A stretch of DNA of 32,673 bases from positions 1 to 32,673 of the forward strand of contig NZ_CALZFS010000014.1 in assembly GCF_945649885.1 (NCBI RefSeq), written 5' to 3'. A program made the position numbers and the translations under genes. The stretch comes from an uncultured Corynebacterium sp. Its GTDB lineage: Bacteria; Actinomycetota; Actinomycetes; Mycobacteriales; Mycobacteriaceae. Below, in pieces: positions 1 through 9,077 of the stretch. Within the stretch, counting starts at the first letter, position 1. Each line of letters starts with the position of its first letter. Below the pieces are notes generated by a model that had not been told where the DNA came from, ran no database searches, and worked only from the letters and a program-made list of their open reading frames with translations.

Positions 1-992
1 CCGAGGTCATACTCGGTACCGTCGGCAAGTGTCACCAGGGTGGTGCCGAATACTTCCTGTGCCACGAACTGCACGAGTCCCTGGATCAGGGCAGCACCGG
101 TCTCGTAGGTGCCCCATGCCTGGTAGGTCTCCAGCATGGCGAACTCTGGTGAGTGGGTGGAGTCGCTGCCCTCATTGCGGAAGTTACGGTTGACCTCGAA
201 GACGCGCTCCATGCCACCGACGACACAACGCTTGAGGAAGAGCTCCGGTGCGATACGCAGGTAGAGGTCCAGGTCGAAGGCGTTGGAGTTGGTCACGAAG
301 GGACGGGCCGCAGCACCACCGTGGAGGGTCTGCAGCATCGGGGTTTCCACCTCGAGGAAGTCCTGGTTCTCCAGGTACTTACGCAGGGCACGCATGACCT
401 TCACGCGGGTCAGGGCGTTGTTGCGGGCCTGTTCGCGCATGATGAGGTCGGTGTAGCGGTGGCGGACACGAGTGTCCTCGCTCATATCAGCGAAGGCCAC
501 CGGCAGTGGACGCAGGGATTTGGAGGCCATGTGCCAGGATTCGGCCATGACGGAGAGCTCGCCACGCTTGGAGGCAATCACGCGGCCCCGGACAGAGACG
601 ATATCGCCCATGTCCACATCGGCCTTCCATGCGGCCAGGGAGTCCTCGCCGACAACAGCCAGGGAGAGCATGGCCTGAACGGCAGTGCCATTGCCTTCCT
701 GAAGGGAGGCGAAGCACAGCTTTCCGGTGTTGCGGATGAACATCACGCGGCCGGCGATGGCAACCTCAACGGAGGTCTCTGCACCTGGTTCCAGGTAGGT
801 TACGCCTTCTTCAGACCCCTCACCGACGACGAACTTTTCACGCAGTTCGGTGATCGAGATGGTGCGGTCAACCTCGACCGGGTAGGCGTCCTTTCCACTG
901 TCCAGGATGCGCTCGCGCTTTTCGCGACGAATGCGCAGCTGCTCAGGCAAATCGGCGGAATTGTTCTTGGAAGTGGAATTGGAGTTAGTCAC
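1..992 (-). CDS. lysS: Lysyl-tRNA synthetase, class II (5' part, runs off window start)
   Basis: Encodes the N-terminal roughly 330 residues of a class II lysyl-tRNA synthetase, which attaches lysine to tRNA-Lys in the cytoplasm. The protein begins [10 protein letters not shown]. An N-terminal OB-fold anticodon-binding region follows, then the catalytic domain start with class II motif 2 ([12 protein letters not shown], then HSPEF). Family members are about 500-530 residues, so the C-terminal third lies outside the window. GTG at 992 is chosen because an in-frame TGA lies two codons upstream, making it the earliest possible start; no strong Shine-Dalgarno precedes it. It sits 52 bases downstream of the PanC-like gene on the same strand and may be read through from it. 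The call is secure. Confidence 0.95.
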   Translation of the reverse strand, partial: MTNSNSTSKNNSADLPEQLRIRREKRERILDSGKDAYPVEVDRTISITELREKFVVGEGSEEGVTYLEPGAETSVEVAIAGRVMFIRNTGKLCFASLQEGNGTAVQAMLSLAVVGEDSLAAWKADVDMGDIVSVRGRVIASKRGELSVMAESWHMASKSLRPLPVAFADMSEDTRVRHRYTDLIMREQARNNALTRVKVMRALRKYLENQDFLEVETPMLQTLHGGAAARPFVTNSNAFDLDLYLRIAPELFLKRCVVGGMERVFEVNRNFRNEGSDSTHSPEFAMLETYQAWGTYETGAALIQGLVQFVAQEVFGTTLVTLADGTEYDL

Positions 993-1044
993 AGCTCATA
1001 AGGTTAGCCGATCCCGGTGCCTGAAGCGTAAATTGCAGCCTGAG

Positions 1045-1860
1045 TTACTCTGGTGTGCCTTCAATATTCTTGAAGCCGATTCCCAGGGGCAGGCCGACGT
1101 TGTCGGTGAGTTGGACATCACCTAAGGTGACGGCGACGAAGAGGCGGGCGTCGCCAAGCTCAGGGGCCGGTCCCAGGTCCAGGCCACGCAGCTCAAGATA
1201 GTCCGGGGTCATGCCGGCTGCCTCCAGCACACCACGGGTGGTTTCAAGCACCGTGTCCGCGCCGTGTTCAGCGGAATGTGCACCGGCGGTCAGGGCGGCG
1301 GCGATGGCTGTTGCCTGATCCCGGTCTGCTTCCGCAATGCGGGTGTTGCGCAGGGAAATCGCCAGGCCATCAGGCATGCGGACAGTTGGTACGCTGTGCA
1401 GCTTCACCGGGATGTGCAGGTCATTGATCGCACGCTGCACGGCCACCACCTGCTCATAGTCCTTCTCCCCCAGCACCACATCAGAGGCACCGGTGACACC
1501 GATCAGGCCCAGCACGCGGGTCACTGACTCACCCAGACCGTCTGCAATGCCGAAGTGCCCACCGACCACCTGTGTGCGCACACCATGTGGCCAGAGCATG
1601 TCTTGTGTGTAGGGGAATAGAGCATCAATGCGTTCCTCGCGCAAACGCTCATGATCAGCCTCCGGGCCGGCATAGGCCACCACGACCACTGCACCCGGGA
1701 TACGCTTAGCAGCGCGGATCAGTGAGATATGGCCTGCGTGCAGCCCTTCACCGAGTGGAACCAGGACCACCGGTTTGCCGGTCTTGCGCAGTGCGCGACC
1801 AAACATCCGGATCTTGTCGATCTGATCAAAAATACGTCCCTGGCCGTGTTCAAAGCTCAC
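1045..1860 (-). CDS. Divergent pantothenate synthetase (PanC-like) protein
   Basis: A 271-residue PanC family member. Canonical PanC joins pantoate and beta-alanine using ATP. Family landmarks include GLHAGH (the HxGH nucleotide motif), LGEKDYEQ (the GEKDxxQ motif) and RMPDGLAISLRN (usually R-x-x-DGLA-x-S-S-R-N). Several usual active-site residues are changed. PTMGALHEGH reads PLGEGLHAGH, so the adenylate-contacting Met is Gly. The NPxQF pantoate loop reads AGPEAD and loses its Gln. The SSR motif reads SLR. GTG at 1860 is preferred because it follows the upstream stop (1863-1865) and has AGAGGA nine bases before it; an earlier start at 1890 would overlap the upstream gene. C. glutamicum has a canonical panBC elsewhere, so this may be a specialised or inactive paralogue. 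Family confidence is high, activity uncertain. Confidence 0.8.
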   Translation of the reverse strand: MSFEHGQGRIFDQIDKIRMFGRALRKTGKPVVLVPLGEGLHAGHISLIRAAKRIPGAVVVVAYAGPEADHERLREERIDALFPYTQDMLWPHGVRTQVVGGHFGIADGLGESVTRVLGLIGVTGASDVVLGEKDYEQVVAVQRAINDLHIPVKLHSVPTVRMPDGLAISLRNTRIAEADRDQATAIAAALTAGAHSAEHGADTVLETTRGVLEAAGMTPDYLELRGLDLGPAPELGDARLFVAVTLGDVQLTDNVGLPLGIGFKNIEGTPE

Positions 1861-1862
1861 TC

Positions 1863-2564
1863 TTATCGGTCCTCTTTCTGGATTGCCCACAACTCGATAT
1901 CCTGTGCCCGGGAGATTTCCGCTGCACGGCGCGCAAGGTCCCTGAACAGACGTTGTCTGCCCGGATCTTCGATGGATGCATGCTGCATCATCAGACTGCC
2001 CAGTTTAGGCTCTGAGATAAACCTGTCGGCAGCACCCCGCACGATATGCTCAGCAGCTTCAACATCATGGACAAAGGTGTCCAGGAAACGCACCGCGTCC
2101 CGGGTCAGGATGCGGAGGTATCCGGCGTAGGTGACCGCTGCAGAAAGCTGTTTGCGCTGGCTGTCATCAATCTGGATGATCGATCCACCCAGCTCACCGA
2201 CCAGCAGACCGACGATGGTCTCCCCCAGCTCATCCGTGGAGGCCACCACCCAGCGGTCATCACCGAGTGGATGCGCTGCCATGACGATGGCACCTTCAGT
2301 TTCCAGGGGATCCATGACCTGGATGCCATGCATGAGTGAAGTGTGCAAGAACATCTGTCCGCGCCGGGCGAAGGTGGCCAGGTGCTCGACGGTCTCCTCG
2401 AGACGGTCATCCTCCACCGCAATGATGATCAGTTCAAAGTCCCGGATGTTCTCCGGAGTCATGACGGTGTCCACGGTGTGTTCTGCTGCAGACAGTTCCC
2501 GGTAGAGATCAACCCGGTTCTCACCATCTGCCAGCACACCGATATTCAGGCGTGGTGCTCGCAC
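1863..2564 (-). CDS. Rossmann-like DUF2520 protein (Rv3603c-type)
   Basis: A 233-residue protein with an N-terminal Rossmann-like half (LNIGVLADGENRV near residue 6, then FELIIIAVEDD near 43) and a helical C-terminal half like that of 6-phosphogluconate dehydrogenase or ketopantoate-reductase-type proteins. This matches the DUF2520 family. A homologue lies directly upstream of panC in mycobacteria (Rv3603c, from memory), and the pairing is kept here. The fingerprint GVLADGENR is not a clean GxGxxG, so NAD(P) binding is unproven. The start is GTG at 2564, two bases after the preceding stop, which indicates tight operon coupling. A reductase role in pantothenate synthesis is suggested by fold and neighbourhood only. 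Confidence 0.75.
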   Translation of the reverse strand: MRAPRLNIGVLADGENRVDLYRELSAAEHTVDTVMTPENIRDFELIIIAVEDDRLEETVEHLATFARRGQMFLHTSLMHGIQVMDPLETEGAIVMAAHPLGDDRWVVASTDELGETIVGLLVGELGGSIIQIDDSQRKQLSAAVTYAGYLRILTRDAVRFLDTFVHDVEAAEHIVRGAADRFISEPKLGSLMMQHASIEDPGRQRLFRDLARRAAEISRAQDIELWAIQKEDR

Positions 2565-2566
2565 TA

Positions 2567-3460
2567 CTACTGTTCCTTCTTGCGTGCCGCCGCCAGCAGA
2601 TCGGCCACGCTGACACCGCCACTGTGTTCATCACGGCGACGGCGGCCGCCACCGACCTCCGGGCTGGCATGGCGGGAACGGCGGGAGCGGGGAGCTTCTT
2701 CCTGTGGCTCTTCCTCTGCTTCGTCCTGGGACTCTGATTCTTCCACTGGTTCTGCAGGGCTCTCGGAGTCAGTGAGATCTGAAGGCACAACGTCATCCCC
2801 AAAGACGACGTCCATTGTCTCCGGAGTTTCAGCAACAGGCTGCTCAACGACAACATCCACCACGTCCTGAGGGGCATCGGCCTTCTCAGTCCATTCCGGG
2901 GTGGGGACGGTTTCCACATGTTCCGGTGCCACCGGTTCCGGGGTGTTGTCCTCTTCAGTGGCTTCCAGTTGCTTCTGCTGGGTTTCCAACTCGATGATGC
3001 GGCGGGCTTCAGCCTGCACCACGGCTGGTTCGTAGACCCACTCGCGGCCGGAGAGTTCGGAGAGCTGCACACGCATCTCCTCAAGCTGCTGGCGGATCTC
3101 CTTAAGGATCTCGTTTTCCTTCAGGCGGAGCTCTTCCTGGTGTTGTCGTTCCAGGCGGAACTTCTCAGCACTCTGGTCAGCTTCAGCTTTTTCCAGCTCG
3201 GCCTGGTGCAGGATCTGGTTGGCGGCCAGTTCCTGGCGGGCTGCCTCAATCTTTTTGCGGTCGCGGTAGAGCAGGAAGAATCCGATGATGGCTGCCCACA
3301 GTGCAGCCAACAGTGCGATTCTCTGGGCTCCATCGCTGTCCACCAGCAGCATGATCACCGTGGATATCACTGCCAGGCCGATGAGTACAGCAAGCAAAAT
3401 TGGTCCACGGTCGGCAGTTGTCCCCTGCTGGTGGTCCTCGCTCGATGTTTGGTGACTCAT
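2567..3460 (-). CDS. Membrane protein with coiled coil and acidic tail (DUF6779/Rv3604c-like)
   Basis: About 297 residues from ATG at 3460 (MSHQTSSEDHQ). Two closely spaced transmembrane helices near residues 20-63 (ILLAVLIGLAVISTVIMLL and IALLAALWAAIIGFFLLY) are followed by a long charged coiled coil. After that come a disordered Glu/Pro/Val-rich region and a short C-terminal motif with RRRRR and SVADLLAAARKKEQ. It occupies the position of mycobacterial Rv3604c, a membrane protein of unknown role. An earlier start at 3523 would overlap the DUF3180 gene; ATG 3460 has GGA six bases upstream and is preferred. The topology suggests a cytoplasmic scaffold anchored in the membrane. Function is unknown. 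Confidence 0.75.
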   Translation of the reverse strand: MSHQTSSEDHQQGTTADRGPILLAVLIGLAVISTVIMLLVDSDGAQRIALLAALWAAIIGFFLLYRDRKKIEAARQELAANQILHQAELEKAEADQSAEKFRLERQHQEELRLKENEILKEIRQQLEEMRVQLSELSGREWVYEPAVVQAEARRIIELETQQKQLEATEEDNTPEPVAPEHVETVPTPEWTEKADAPQDVVDVVVEQPVAETPETMDVVFGDDVVPSDLTDSESPAEPVEESESQDEAEEEPQEEAPRSRRSRHASPEVGGGRRRRDEHSGGVSVADLLAAARKKEQ

Positions 3461-3470
3461 GGATTCCAAT

Positions 3471-3938
3471 CTAGCTGATCGTTTCTCCGGATTGCTTAGG
3501 TGGTACCTCGCAGCTGCGTTCAAGATACAGGCCTGCGGCAGCCAGCGCGATTCCTCCCAGCGCAGAGGCCAGAGCGCCCGGCAGGTCCTCAGAAGCGGCT
3601 ATCAGATCCCCCACCCGCGGGATGATGTAGCTGGACACACCTACATAGATACCGCCCATGATGGCACCGGCCCAGGCACAGGCCTGCCCGAGCACCATCA
3701 GTTGGGCAACCGTCACCGGGTTCATCTGGCTGCTGTCCTGACCGATCATGCCTTCTTCAACCCTGCCTTTGATTTTGAAGGCTGCAAACAGGCAGATCAC
3801 GGTCATCACCCACAGGCTGATGGAGATGGTCACCGGGATGGTGGTCATGGAGCCATAGAAACGCCACGTGAGAATTGCGGAGACAGCGGCGAGGAAGCCA
3901 CCGACCCCGATCAGCATCGCCGTGGAGGTTCTCTGCAT
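3471..3938 (-). CDS. DUF3180 four-helix membrane protein
   Basis: A 155-residue integral membrane protein with four predicted helices: residues about 6-28 (AMLIGVGGFLAAVSAILTW), 34-54, 79-103 and 121-140 (LASALGGIALAAAGLYLE). Length and position between folK and the coiled-coil membrane gene match the DUF3180 family (Rv3605c in M. tuberculosis). It starts five bases after the folK stop, so it belongs to the folate operon transcript. No catalytic motif was seen. A link to folate or pteridine metabolism is conceivable from conserved synteny but has no direct support. Confidence 0.8.
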   Translation of the reverse strand: MQRTSTAMLIGVGGFLAAVSAILTWRFYGSMTTIPVTISISLWVMTVICLFAAFKIKGRVEEGMIGQDSSQMNPVTVAQLMVLGQACAWAGAIMGGIYVGVSSYIIPRVGDLIAASEDLPGALASALGGIALAAAGLYLERSCEVPPKQSGETIS

Positions 3939-3943
3939 GGGTT

Positions 3944-4432
3944 TTAAAACTTCCTGACCTTGGTCACGCCTTCAACGTCTGTGGGATCGAGATTCTCCAC
4001 GAGGGAAGCCACGGCGGTGCCGTGCAGGACTGCCTCGGGTTCGACCTCCAGCCATGGGATGAGCACGAAGGCGCGCTGCCATGCCCAGGGGTGGGGGAGG
4101 GTGAGAACCGGGTCCTCAGAGAGCAGTTCCTCAGCACCATTGCGGATCTGGACCACGTCCACGTCCAGGGTGCGTGGTCCCCACTTGCGGGTGCGGACAC
4201 GCTCAGCATCATTTTCCAGCTTCTGGCCCCGCTGCAGCAGCTCCAGCGGGGTGCAGTCCACATCCACCACCAGGATGGCGTTGAGGAACTCATCCTGGTC
4301 CTCCACACCCCAGGGAGGGGTGGCGTAGATCGAGGACACTGCCACGGTTTCATCCTTGAATTCCTCAAGGACTCCCTGCAGCAGGGCGTAGCGGTCATCC
4401 ATGTTGGAGCCGATTGACAGTACTGCGTGCAT
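3944..4432 (-). CDS. folK: 2-amino-4-hydroxy-6-hydroxymethyldihydropteridine pyrophosphokinase
   Basis: A 162-residue HPPK that transfers pyrophosphate from ATP to 6-hydroxymethyl-dihydropterin, the step before FolP. The N-terminus HAVLSIGSNMDDR matches the usual LGSNxGDR start, the signature RKWGPRTLDVDVV is near residue 102, and LPHPWAWQRAFVL is near residue 130. The full length is typical of the family. ATG at 4432 lies two bases after the folB stop, with AAGGAG about twelve bases upstream, so translation is probably coupled to folB. Order folE-folP-folB-folK on one strand gives four consecutive steps of the tetrahydrofolate pathway. Confidence 0.95.
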   Translation of the reverse strand: MHAVLSIGSNMDDRYALLQGVLEEFKDETVAVSSIYATPPWGVEDQDEFLNAILVVDVDCTPLELLQRGQKLENDAERVRTRKWGPRTLDVDVVQIRNGAEELLSEDPVLTLPHPWAWQRAFVLIPWLEVEPEAVLHGTAVASLVENLDPTDVEGVTKVRKF

Positions 4433-4434
4433 AG

Positions 4435-4821
4435 CTATCCAGCACTCCTTCCGTGGGTTTTGCGGGATCGACGGGCCACCACGGCCACATCACCGAAGGT
4501 ACGTGGAATCGGTGCCTTCGGCTTATGGATGGTCACCTCAACGGCGTGCAAGGCCCCGAAGATCTCCATGATCTTTTCCGCGGCTTCGGTGGCCACGGTT
4601 TCAATCAGATCACGTGCCGGACCTTCGACGATACCGGCCACCAGCTCGGCCAGTGCGCCGTAGTCGACGGTGTCGGAGAGATCATCACTGGCACCGGCGG
4701 CGGCGAAGTTCATCCAGCAGGTGACATCCACGATGAAGGGCTGTCCCTGTTCTTTTTCAAAGTCGAAGACACCATGGTGCCCAAAGCATTCCAGGCCGGT
4801 GAGTTCAATACGATCAGCCAT
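4435..4821 (-). CDS. folB: Dihydroneopterin aldolase
   Basis: A 128-residue dihydroneopterin aldolase that cleaves 7,8-dihydroneopterin to 6-hydroxymethyl-dihydropterin and glycolaldehyde. The protein begins MADRIELTGLECFGHHGVF, which carries the family G-x-HG motif. TVDYGALAELV is near residue 57, and the C-terminal VTIHKPKAPIPRTFGDVAV is the conserved KP-x-A-P strand. ATG at 4821 is chosen because GGAGAGG lies six bases upstream; it overlaps the 3' end of folP by eight bases. A longer open frame extending inside folP (to 5247) is a shadow of folP and does not encode family sequence. Confidence 0.93.
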   Translation of the reverse strand: MADRIELTGLECFGHHGVFDFEKEQGQPFIVDVTCWMNFAAAGASDDLSDTVDYGALAELVAGIVEGPARDLIETVATEAAEKIMEIFGALHAVEVTIHKPKAPIPRTFGDVAVVARRSRKTHGRSAG

Positions 4822-5680
4822 GTTGTACCTCTCCATAGGTTCCTGCACTGCACCAGTGGGCGGCAACGTCCACGGCGTCGCGGGAGACGGGAACATTGTG
4901 GACACGAACCCCCCAGGCACCCATATGTGCTGAGACTGCTGTGACGGCTGCGGTGGCGGGATCGGCGTCGATAGGTGTGACCTCCAGGCCACGCTCACGG
5001 CGCACCCCTGCCAGAAAGCGCTTGCGGGAAGCGCCGACCAGGATGGGGAATTCCCCGCCGATGAATTCGGGCAGGGCGTTGAGCAGTGCCCAGTTATCCT
5101 CACGGGACTTGGCGAAACCAAGGCCTGGATCCAGCACGATCTGATCCTTGGCCACACCTGCTGCCAAGGCGCGGGTAACCAGTTCATCAAGGGTATTGTG
5201 GACATCGCTGACCACATTGCCCCCGTGATCAGCATGCCCGGCGGCATCGCCGAACTGCACGGTCTTCCAGTGCATGAGACATACGGGGATCGCAGCGTCC
5301 GCCATCACTGAGAACATCTCCGGATCAGCCAGACCACCAGAGACATCATTGATCATGGACACACCTGCAGCCGCAGAAGCCGCTGCCACGGAGGCGCGCA
5401 TCGTATCCACCGAGGTGTGGATGCCTTCCTCATGCAGCGCCCTGATCACAGGAACCACACGTTCACGTTCGGTATCAGGATCCACGCGTACCGCACCGGG
5501 GCGGGTGGATTCACCACCCACGTCGATCATGTCAGCCCCCTCAGCGACCAGCTGTCGGGCGTGCTCGATCGCACGGTCAAGCTCCACGTACCTGCCACCA
5601 TCAGAGAAGGAATCCTCCGTGACGTTGACAATTCCCATCACCAGGCAACGACCCGGGATGGTCAGGGTGTCCACATTCAT
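4814..5680 (-). CDS. folP: Dihydropteroate synthase
   Basis: A 288-residue TIM-barrel dihydropteroate synthase that condenses the pterin pyrophosphate with p-aminobenzoate; it is the target of sulfonamides. Visible motifs are VMGIVNVTEDSFSDGG (residues about 14-29), the ESTRPGA loop near residue 58 (DVGGESTRPGA), SMINDVSGG near 112, DPGLGFAKS near 186 and VGASRKRFL near 215. ATG at 5680 immediately follows the folE stop codon, which implies translational coupling. The 3' end overlaps folB by eight bases. All hallmark residues are present, so it should be an active FolP1-type enzyme. Confidence 0.96.
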   Translation of the reverse strand: MNVDTLTIPGRCLVMGIVNVTEDSFSDGGRYVELDRAIEHARQLVAEGADMIDVGGESTRPGAVRVDPDTERERVVPVIRALHEEGIHTSVDTMRASVAAASAAAGVSMINDVSGGLADPEMFSVMADAAIPVCLMHWKTVQFGDAAGHADHGGNVVSDVHNTLDELVTRALAAGVAKDQIVLDPGLGFAKSREDNWALLNALPEFIGGEFPILVGASRKRFLAGVRRERGLEVTPIDADPATAAVTAVSAHMGAWGVRVHNVPVSRDAVDVAAHWCSAGTYGEVQHG

Positions 5681-6274
5681 CTAGTTACCCCGAATCAGGG
5701 CGAACACCTCTGCACGGGAGGCCGCACTGTTCTTGAAGCCACCACGCACCGCAGAGGTAGTGGTCACCGCACCGGGCTTGCGGATTCCACGCATACCCAT
5801 GCACAGGTGCTCAGCTTCGATCACCACGGCCACCGCCTGCGCATCAAGCTTGTCGACAAGCGCATCCGCGATCTGGGAGGTCAGGCGTTCCTGCACCTGC
5901 GGGCGCTTGGCATACATGTCTGCCAGGCGTGCCAGTTTAGACAGACCGGTGACCTTGCCGGACTCACCCGGGATGTAGCCGATGTGGGCGACACCGAAGA
6001 AAGGCACCAGGTGGTGCTCACAGGTAGAGTAGATCGGGATCTCACGGACCAGCACAAGTTCCTGGTGATCTTCAGAGAAGGTCTTCTCCAGCACCTCGGT
6101 GGGGTCGGCGTGCAGACCTGCGAAGATCTCACGGTAGGAACGGGCAACCCGGGCGGGGGTTTCCAGCAGACCTTCACGGTCTGGGTCCTCACCAACAGCA
6201 ATGAGCAATTCACGAACGGCTGCTTCAGCGCGCTCCTGATCAAATGCCTGAATCGCCTCGACGTTCTTAGACAC
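5681..6274 (-). CDS. folE: GTP cyclohydrolase I
   Basis: A 197-residue GTP cyclohydrolase I, which makes dihydroneopterin triphosphate from GTP and commits flux to folate. Family motifs include [13 protein letters not shown] (zinc and catalytic region), [23 protein letters not shown], and [16 protein letters not shown], which holds the second zinc cysteine. GTG at 6274 is the best start: AAGGAG lies six bases upstream and the resulting N-terminus [13 protein letters not shown] is reasonable. An earlier start at 6328 would lie deep inside ftsH. GTG 6274 overlaps the last codons and stop of ftsH by eight bases, coupling FolE translation to the FtsH protease gene. Confidence 0.95.
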   Translation of the reverse strand: MSKNVEAIQAFDQERAEAAVRELLIAVGEDPDREGLLETPARVARSYREIFAGLHADPTEVLEKTFSEDHQELVLVREIPIYSTCEHHLVPFFGVAHIGYIPGESGKVTGLSKLARLADMYAKRPQVQERLTSQIADALVDKLDAQAVAVVIEAEHLCMGMRGIRKPGAVTTTSAVRGGFKNSAASRAEVFALIRGN

Positions 6275-8870
6275 GATTGTCTCCTTCTGACTCGGTTCCT
6301 GCCGGATCACCATCTGCTGGGCCCTCATTCTGGTCGCTATCTGAGTGAGGTTCAGCAGCGTCCTCCATCAGTCCCGGTCGCTGTTCTTCCTTATCCGCAG
6401 GTGCTTCCGGGTGTTCTGGGCGCTCGTGGTCAGGAAGACGGAAACCGATAATCTGAGTGGGTGCATCACCAGGGGTTGTTCCCTGGTTTCCACCGGAGAC
6501 CTTACCGGGGGTGTGTTCATCGCCTGTTGTCTGGTCCATCAGTTCAGAATCACCAAAGCCATAGGCCTTCATGCCTGGGTGCTCAGCCGACTGATTGGAG
6601 GACTTGTCGGCGTAGGGGTTCGGGCGTGAAGCACCGGAACCATAAGCTGATGGTGCAGGAGTTCCAGGGGACTGAGGGGACTGAGTGGACTCAGTGGAGC
6701 CTGCCTCAGAACCAGATCCTGCAGCGGATCCCGGCACGGTCCAATCAGCTGGCGGCGGGGTGCCATAGCTGCGTGGAGCCTGTCCTGGGTCACCTGGGGT
6801 GGCGGTTCCTGGAACATCCGTGCCAGCAGTGGTGGAACCGGAAGCAGGGGGCTGTCCCCCCTGTGCTGCCAGTTCCTTGCGGCGACGCTCGCGTGCCGCC
6901 TTGGAGGCTTCCACGATGGAGAAACGCTTCGGTGGTTCTTCGCCACGTTCGATGGCCAGTTCCACCGGGGTCTTCACCGGTTTACGGTCGATCTGCTGTG
7001 GGAAGCGGGAGCCCTCATCGGGAAAGACCTCGTCGATGCTGCGTGGCACGATGTCGCTGAACAGCACCTCCAGATCTGGGCGTCGAAGGGTTTCCTTCTC
7101 CAGGAGTTTCTCGGCGAGGATGTCCAGGTGATCGCGGTATTCGCTCAAGATCTGGTAGGACACCTCGTGTGCCTTGTTGAGCAGGTAGGTGACTTCGGTG
7201 TCGATCAGTGCTGCGACTTCCTGGGAGTGGGTCAGCGTTCCCCCGCCACCACGCCCGGAGAAGGGGTCGCCCTGTTCCTCACCGTATTTGACCATGCCCA
7301 CCGCCGGGCTCATGCCGTATTCCACAACCATGGCGCGGGCAATCTTGGTGGCCATCTCAATATCGGCAGATGCGCCAGTGGTCGGCGCACCGAAGACGAG
7401 TTCCTCCGCGGAGCGTCCGCCCATCGCAAAGACCAGGCGTGCGAACAGCTCGTTGCGGCTGTACATACCCTTGTCATCTTCCTGGGCGGTCATGGCGTGA
7501 CCACCGGTGCGCCCACGGGCGAGGATGGTCACCTTGTACACGCGCTCGATGTCAGCCAGTGCCCACGCGGACAGGGTGTGTCCACCTTCGTGATAAGCGG
7601 TGACCTTCTTCTCCTGTTCGGAGATGATCTTGGAAGAGCGTCGTGGTCCACCGATGACTCGGTCGGTTGCCTCTTCCAGAGCGTCGGCGGTGATGACATT
7701 GCCTCCGATGCGGGCGGTCAGCAGGGCTGCTTCGTTGAGCACGTTGCCCAGGTCTGCACCGGACATGCCGGCGGTGCGCTTGGCCAGCGCCTTAATGTCG
7801 GCATCCGGGGCGAAGGGCTTGCCCTTGGCGTGGATCTCCAGGATCATCTCACGGCCCTTGAGATCCGGGTTGGTCACCGGGATCTGACGGTCAAAACGGC
7901 CCGGGCGCAGCAGTGCCGCATCCAGGACATCGGGACGGTTGGTGGCTGCCATGAGGATGACGCTTCCGCGGTCGCCGAAGCCATCCATCTCCACCAGCAA
8001 CTGGTTCAGGGTCTGTTCACGTTCATCGTGCCCGCCACCCATGCCGGAGCCACGGGAACGTCCCACCGCGTCGATCTCATCGATGAAGATGATGCAGGGA
8101 CTGTTTTCCTTGGCCTGCTTGAACAGGTCACGAACACGGGAGGCACCCACGCCCACGAACATCTCCACGAAGTCTGAACCGGAGATCGAATAGAAAGGCA
8201 CGCCAGCCTCACCGGCAACAGCACGAGCCAGCAGGGTCTTACCGGTTCCAGGGGGGCCATAGAGCAGCACACCACGTGGAATCTTGGCGCCCAGTTCCTG
8301 GTAGCGGGTCGGATCCTCCAGGAAGTCCTTGATTTCATGGAGTTCATCCACGGCTTCATCGGCACCGGCAACATCGGCGAAGGTGTTGGTCGGGGTGTCC
8401 TTGGTCAGCTGCTTGGCCTTGGAACCACCCATGCCGAACATGCCACCACCCTGGGCACGGGAGAGGAAGAACATGAGCAGACCGAACAGCAGCAGCATCG
8501 GCAGGATGAAGCTGAGCATGGACACCAGGAAGTTATCCTGGGTGACGTTGGTGGTGTAGGAATCCACACCGGAAGCCTCGACCTTTTCAAAGATCACCGG
8601 GGCGGTACGCGCCGGGTACTGGGAGATGATCTCCTCGACACCTTCGCGTTCCTCAACGTCGATAGGTTCACGCAGGGTCAGCCGAACCCGCTGTTCGCGG
8701 TCGTCGATCTGTGCTTCGGCAACGTTGCCGTCCTCCAGCTGCGCCATGGCAATGGAGGTGTCCACTTCCTGGAAGTTCCTGGTATCACTGGTGAAAAGTG
8801 AGATCAGGAACAAAGCGACAAGGACTACGGCTGCGATGCCGCCATACTGCAGGTATTTCTTGTTCTTCAT
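6267..8870 (-). CDS. ftsH: ATP-dependent zinc metalloprotease FtsH
   Basis: A membrane-anchored AAA+ protease of 867 residues (from ATG 8870) that degrades misfolded and regulatory membrane proteins. It has TM1 near residues 9-26, an extracytoplasmic segment, TM2 near 117-137, Walker A GPPGTGKT (205-212), Walker B IIFIDE (260-265), the second region of homology with RPGRFDRQ, and the zinc site HEGGH (427-431). After about residue 640 a tail of roughly 225 residues is Pro/Gly/Ser/Glu-rich and low complexity. This makes the protein longer than E. coli FtsH (about 640) and is typical of corynebacterial forms. A TTG two codons upstream (8876) has better spacing to GGGAGG and could be the true start. 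Confidence 0.96.
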   Translation of the reverse strand: MKNKKYLQYGGIAAVVLVALFLISLFTSDTRNFQEVDTSIAMAQLEDGNVAEAQIDDREQRVRLTLREPIDVEEREGVEEIISQYPARTAPVIFEKVEASGVDSYTTNVTQDNFLVSMLSFILPMLLLFGLLMFFLSRAQGGGMFGMGGSKAKQLTKDTPTNTFADVAGADEAVDELHEIKDFLEDPTRYQELGAKIPRGVLLYGPPGTGKTLLARAVAGEAGVPFYSISGSDFVEMFVGVGASRVRDLFKQAKENSPCIIFIDEIDAVGRSRGSGMGGGHDEREQTLNQLLVEMDGFGDRGSVILMAATNRPDVLDAALLRPGRFDRQIPVTNPDLKGREMILEIHAKGKPFAPDADIKALAKRTAGMSGADLGNVLNEAALLTARIGGNVITADALEEATDRVIGGPRRSSKIISEQEKKVTAYHEGGHTLSAWALADIERVYKVTILARGRTGGHAMTAQEDDKGMYSRNELFARLVFAMGGRSAEELVFGAPTTGASADIEMATKIARAMVVEYGMSPAVGMVKYGEEQGDPFSGRGGGGTLTHSQEVAALIDTEVTYLLNKAHEVSYQILSEYRDHLDILAEKLLEKETLRRPDLEVLFSDIVPRSIDEVFPDEGSRFPQQIDRKPVKTPVELAIERGEEPPKRFSIVEASKAARERRRKELAAQGGQPPASGSTTAGTDVPGTATPGDPGQAPRSYGTPPPADWTVPGSAAGSGSEAGSTESTQSPQSPGTPAPSAYGSGASRPNPYADKSSNQSAEHPGMKAYGFGDSELMDQTTGDEHTPGKVSGGNQGTTPGDAPTQIIGFRLPDHERPEHPEAPADKEEQRPGLMEDAAEPHSDSDQNEGPADGDPAGTESEGDNRV

Positions 8871-9015
8871 GCGCAATGGCCAACCTCCCCACCCTGAGCG
8901 GTGGAGAATATCAGCCCGTGCCTTTCTCGGGTCTATGGGGTGAAGCTGGGGTCAAGCTCAACGTGAAACAGCATAAAGCTACATTCTGAAACTCTACGCA
9001 GGTCAATGATGTATC

Positions 9016-9039
9016 AACGATTATCCGGGGAGAATCGTT
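9016..9039. repeat. Inverted repeat between hpt and ftsH
   Basis: A perfect 7-base inverted repeat (AACGATT / AATCGTT) encloses a 10-base G-rich loop in the roughly 200-base gap between hpt and ftsH. On the minus strand it follows hpt, so it could be a weak terminator, but no T-run follows. It could equally be an operator upstream of ftsH. It is palindromic, so strand is not assigned. Confidence 0.35.
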
Positions 9040-9077
9040 CCCACGATGACTATTCGCACACCCTGGTGCGGTGTTGT

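Noticed and set aside
153..1001. A 282-codon plus-strand open frame
   Set aside because: It is antisense to lysS, which carries class II motif 2 and the expected N-terminus.
4435..5247. A 270-codon extension upstream of folB
   Set aside because: The first 140 or so codons lie in another frame of folP and read as low-complexity sequence. FolB starts at 4821, where a good ribosome-binding site and the family N-terminus occur.
5417..6451. A 344-codon plus-strand open frame
   Set aside because: It is antisense to folP and folE, whose catalytic motifs are intact; the translation resembles no known family.
7128..8177. A 349-codon plus-strand open frame
   Set aside because: It is antisense to the AAA+ and protease domains of ftsH and shows no ribosome-binding site or domain.
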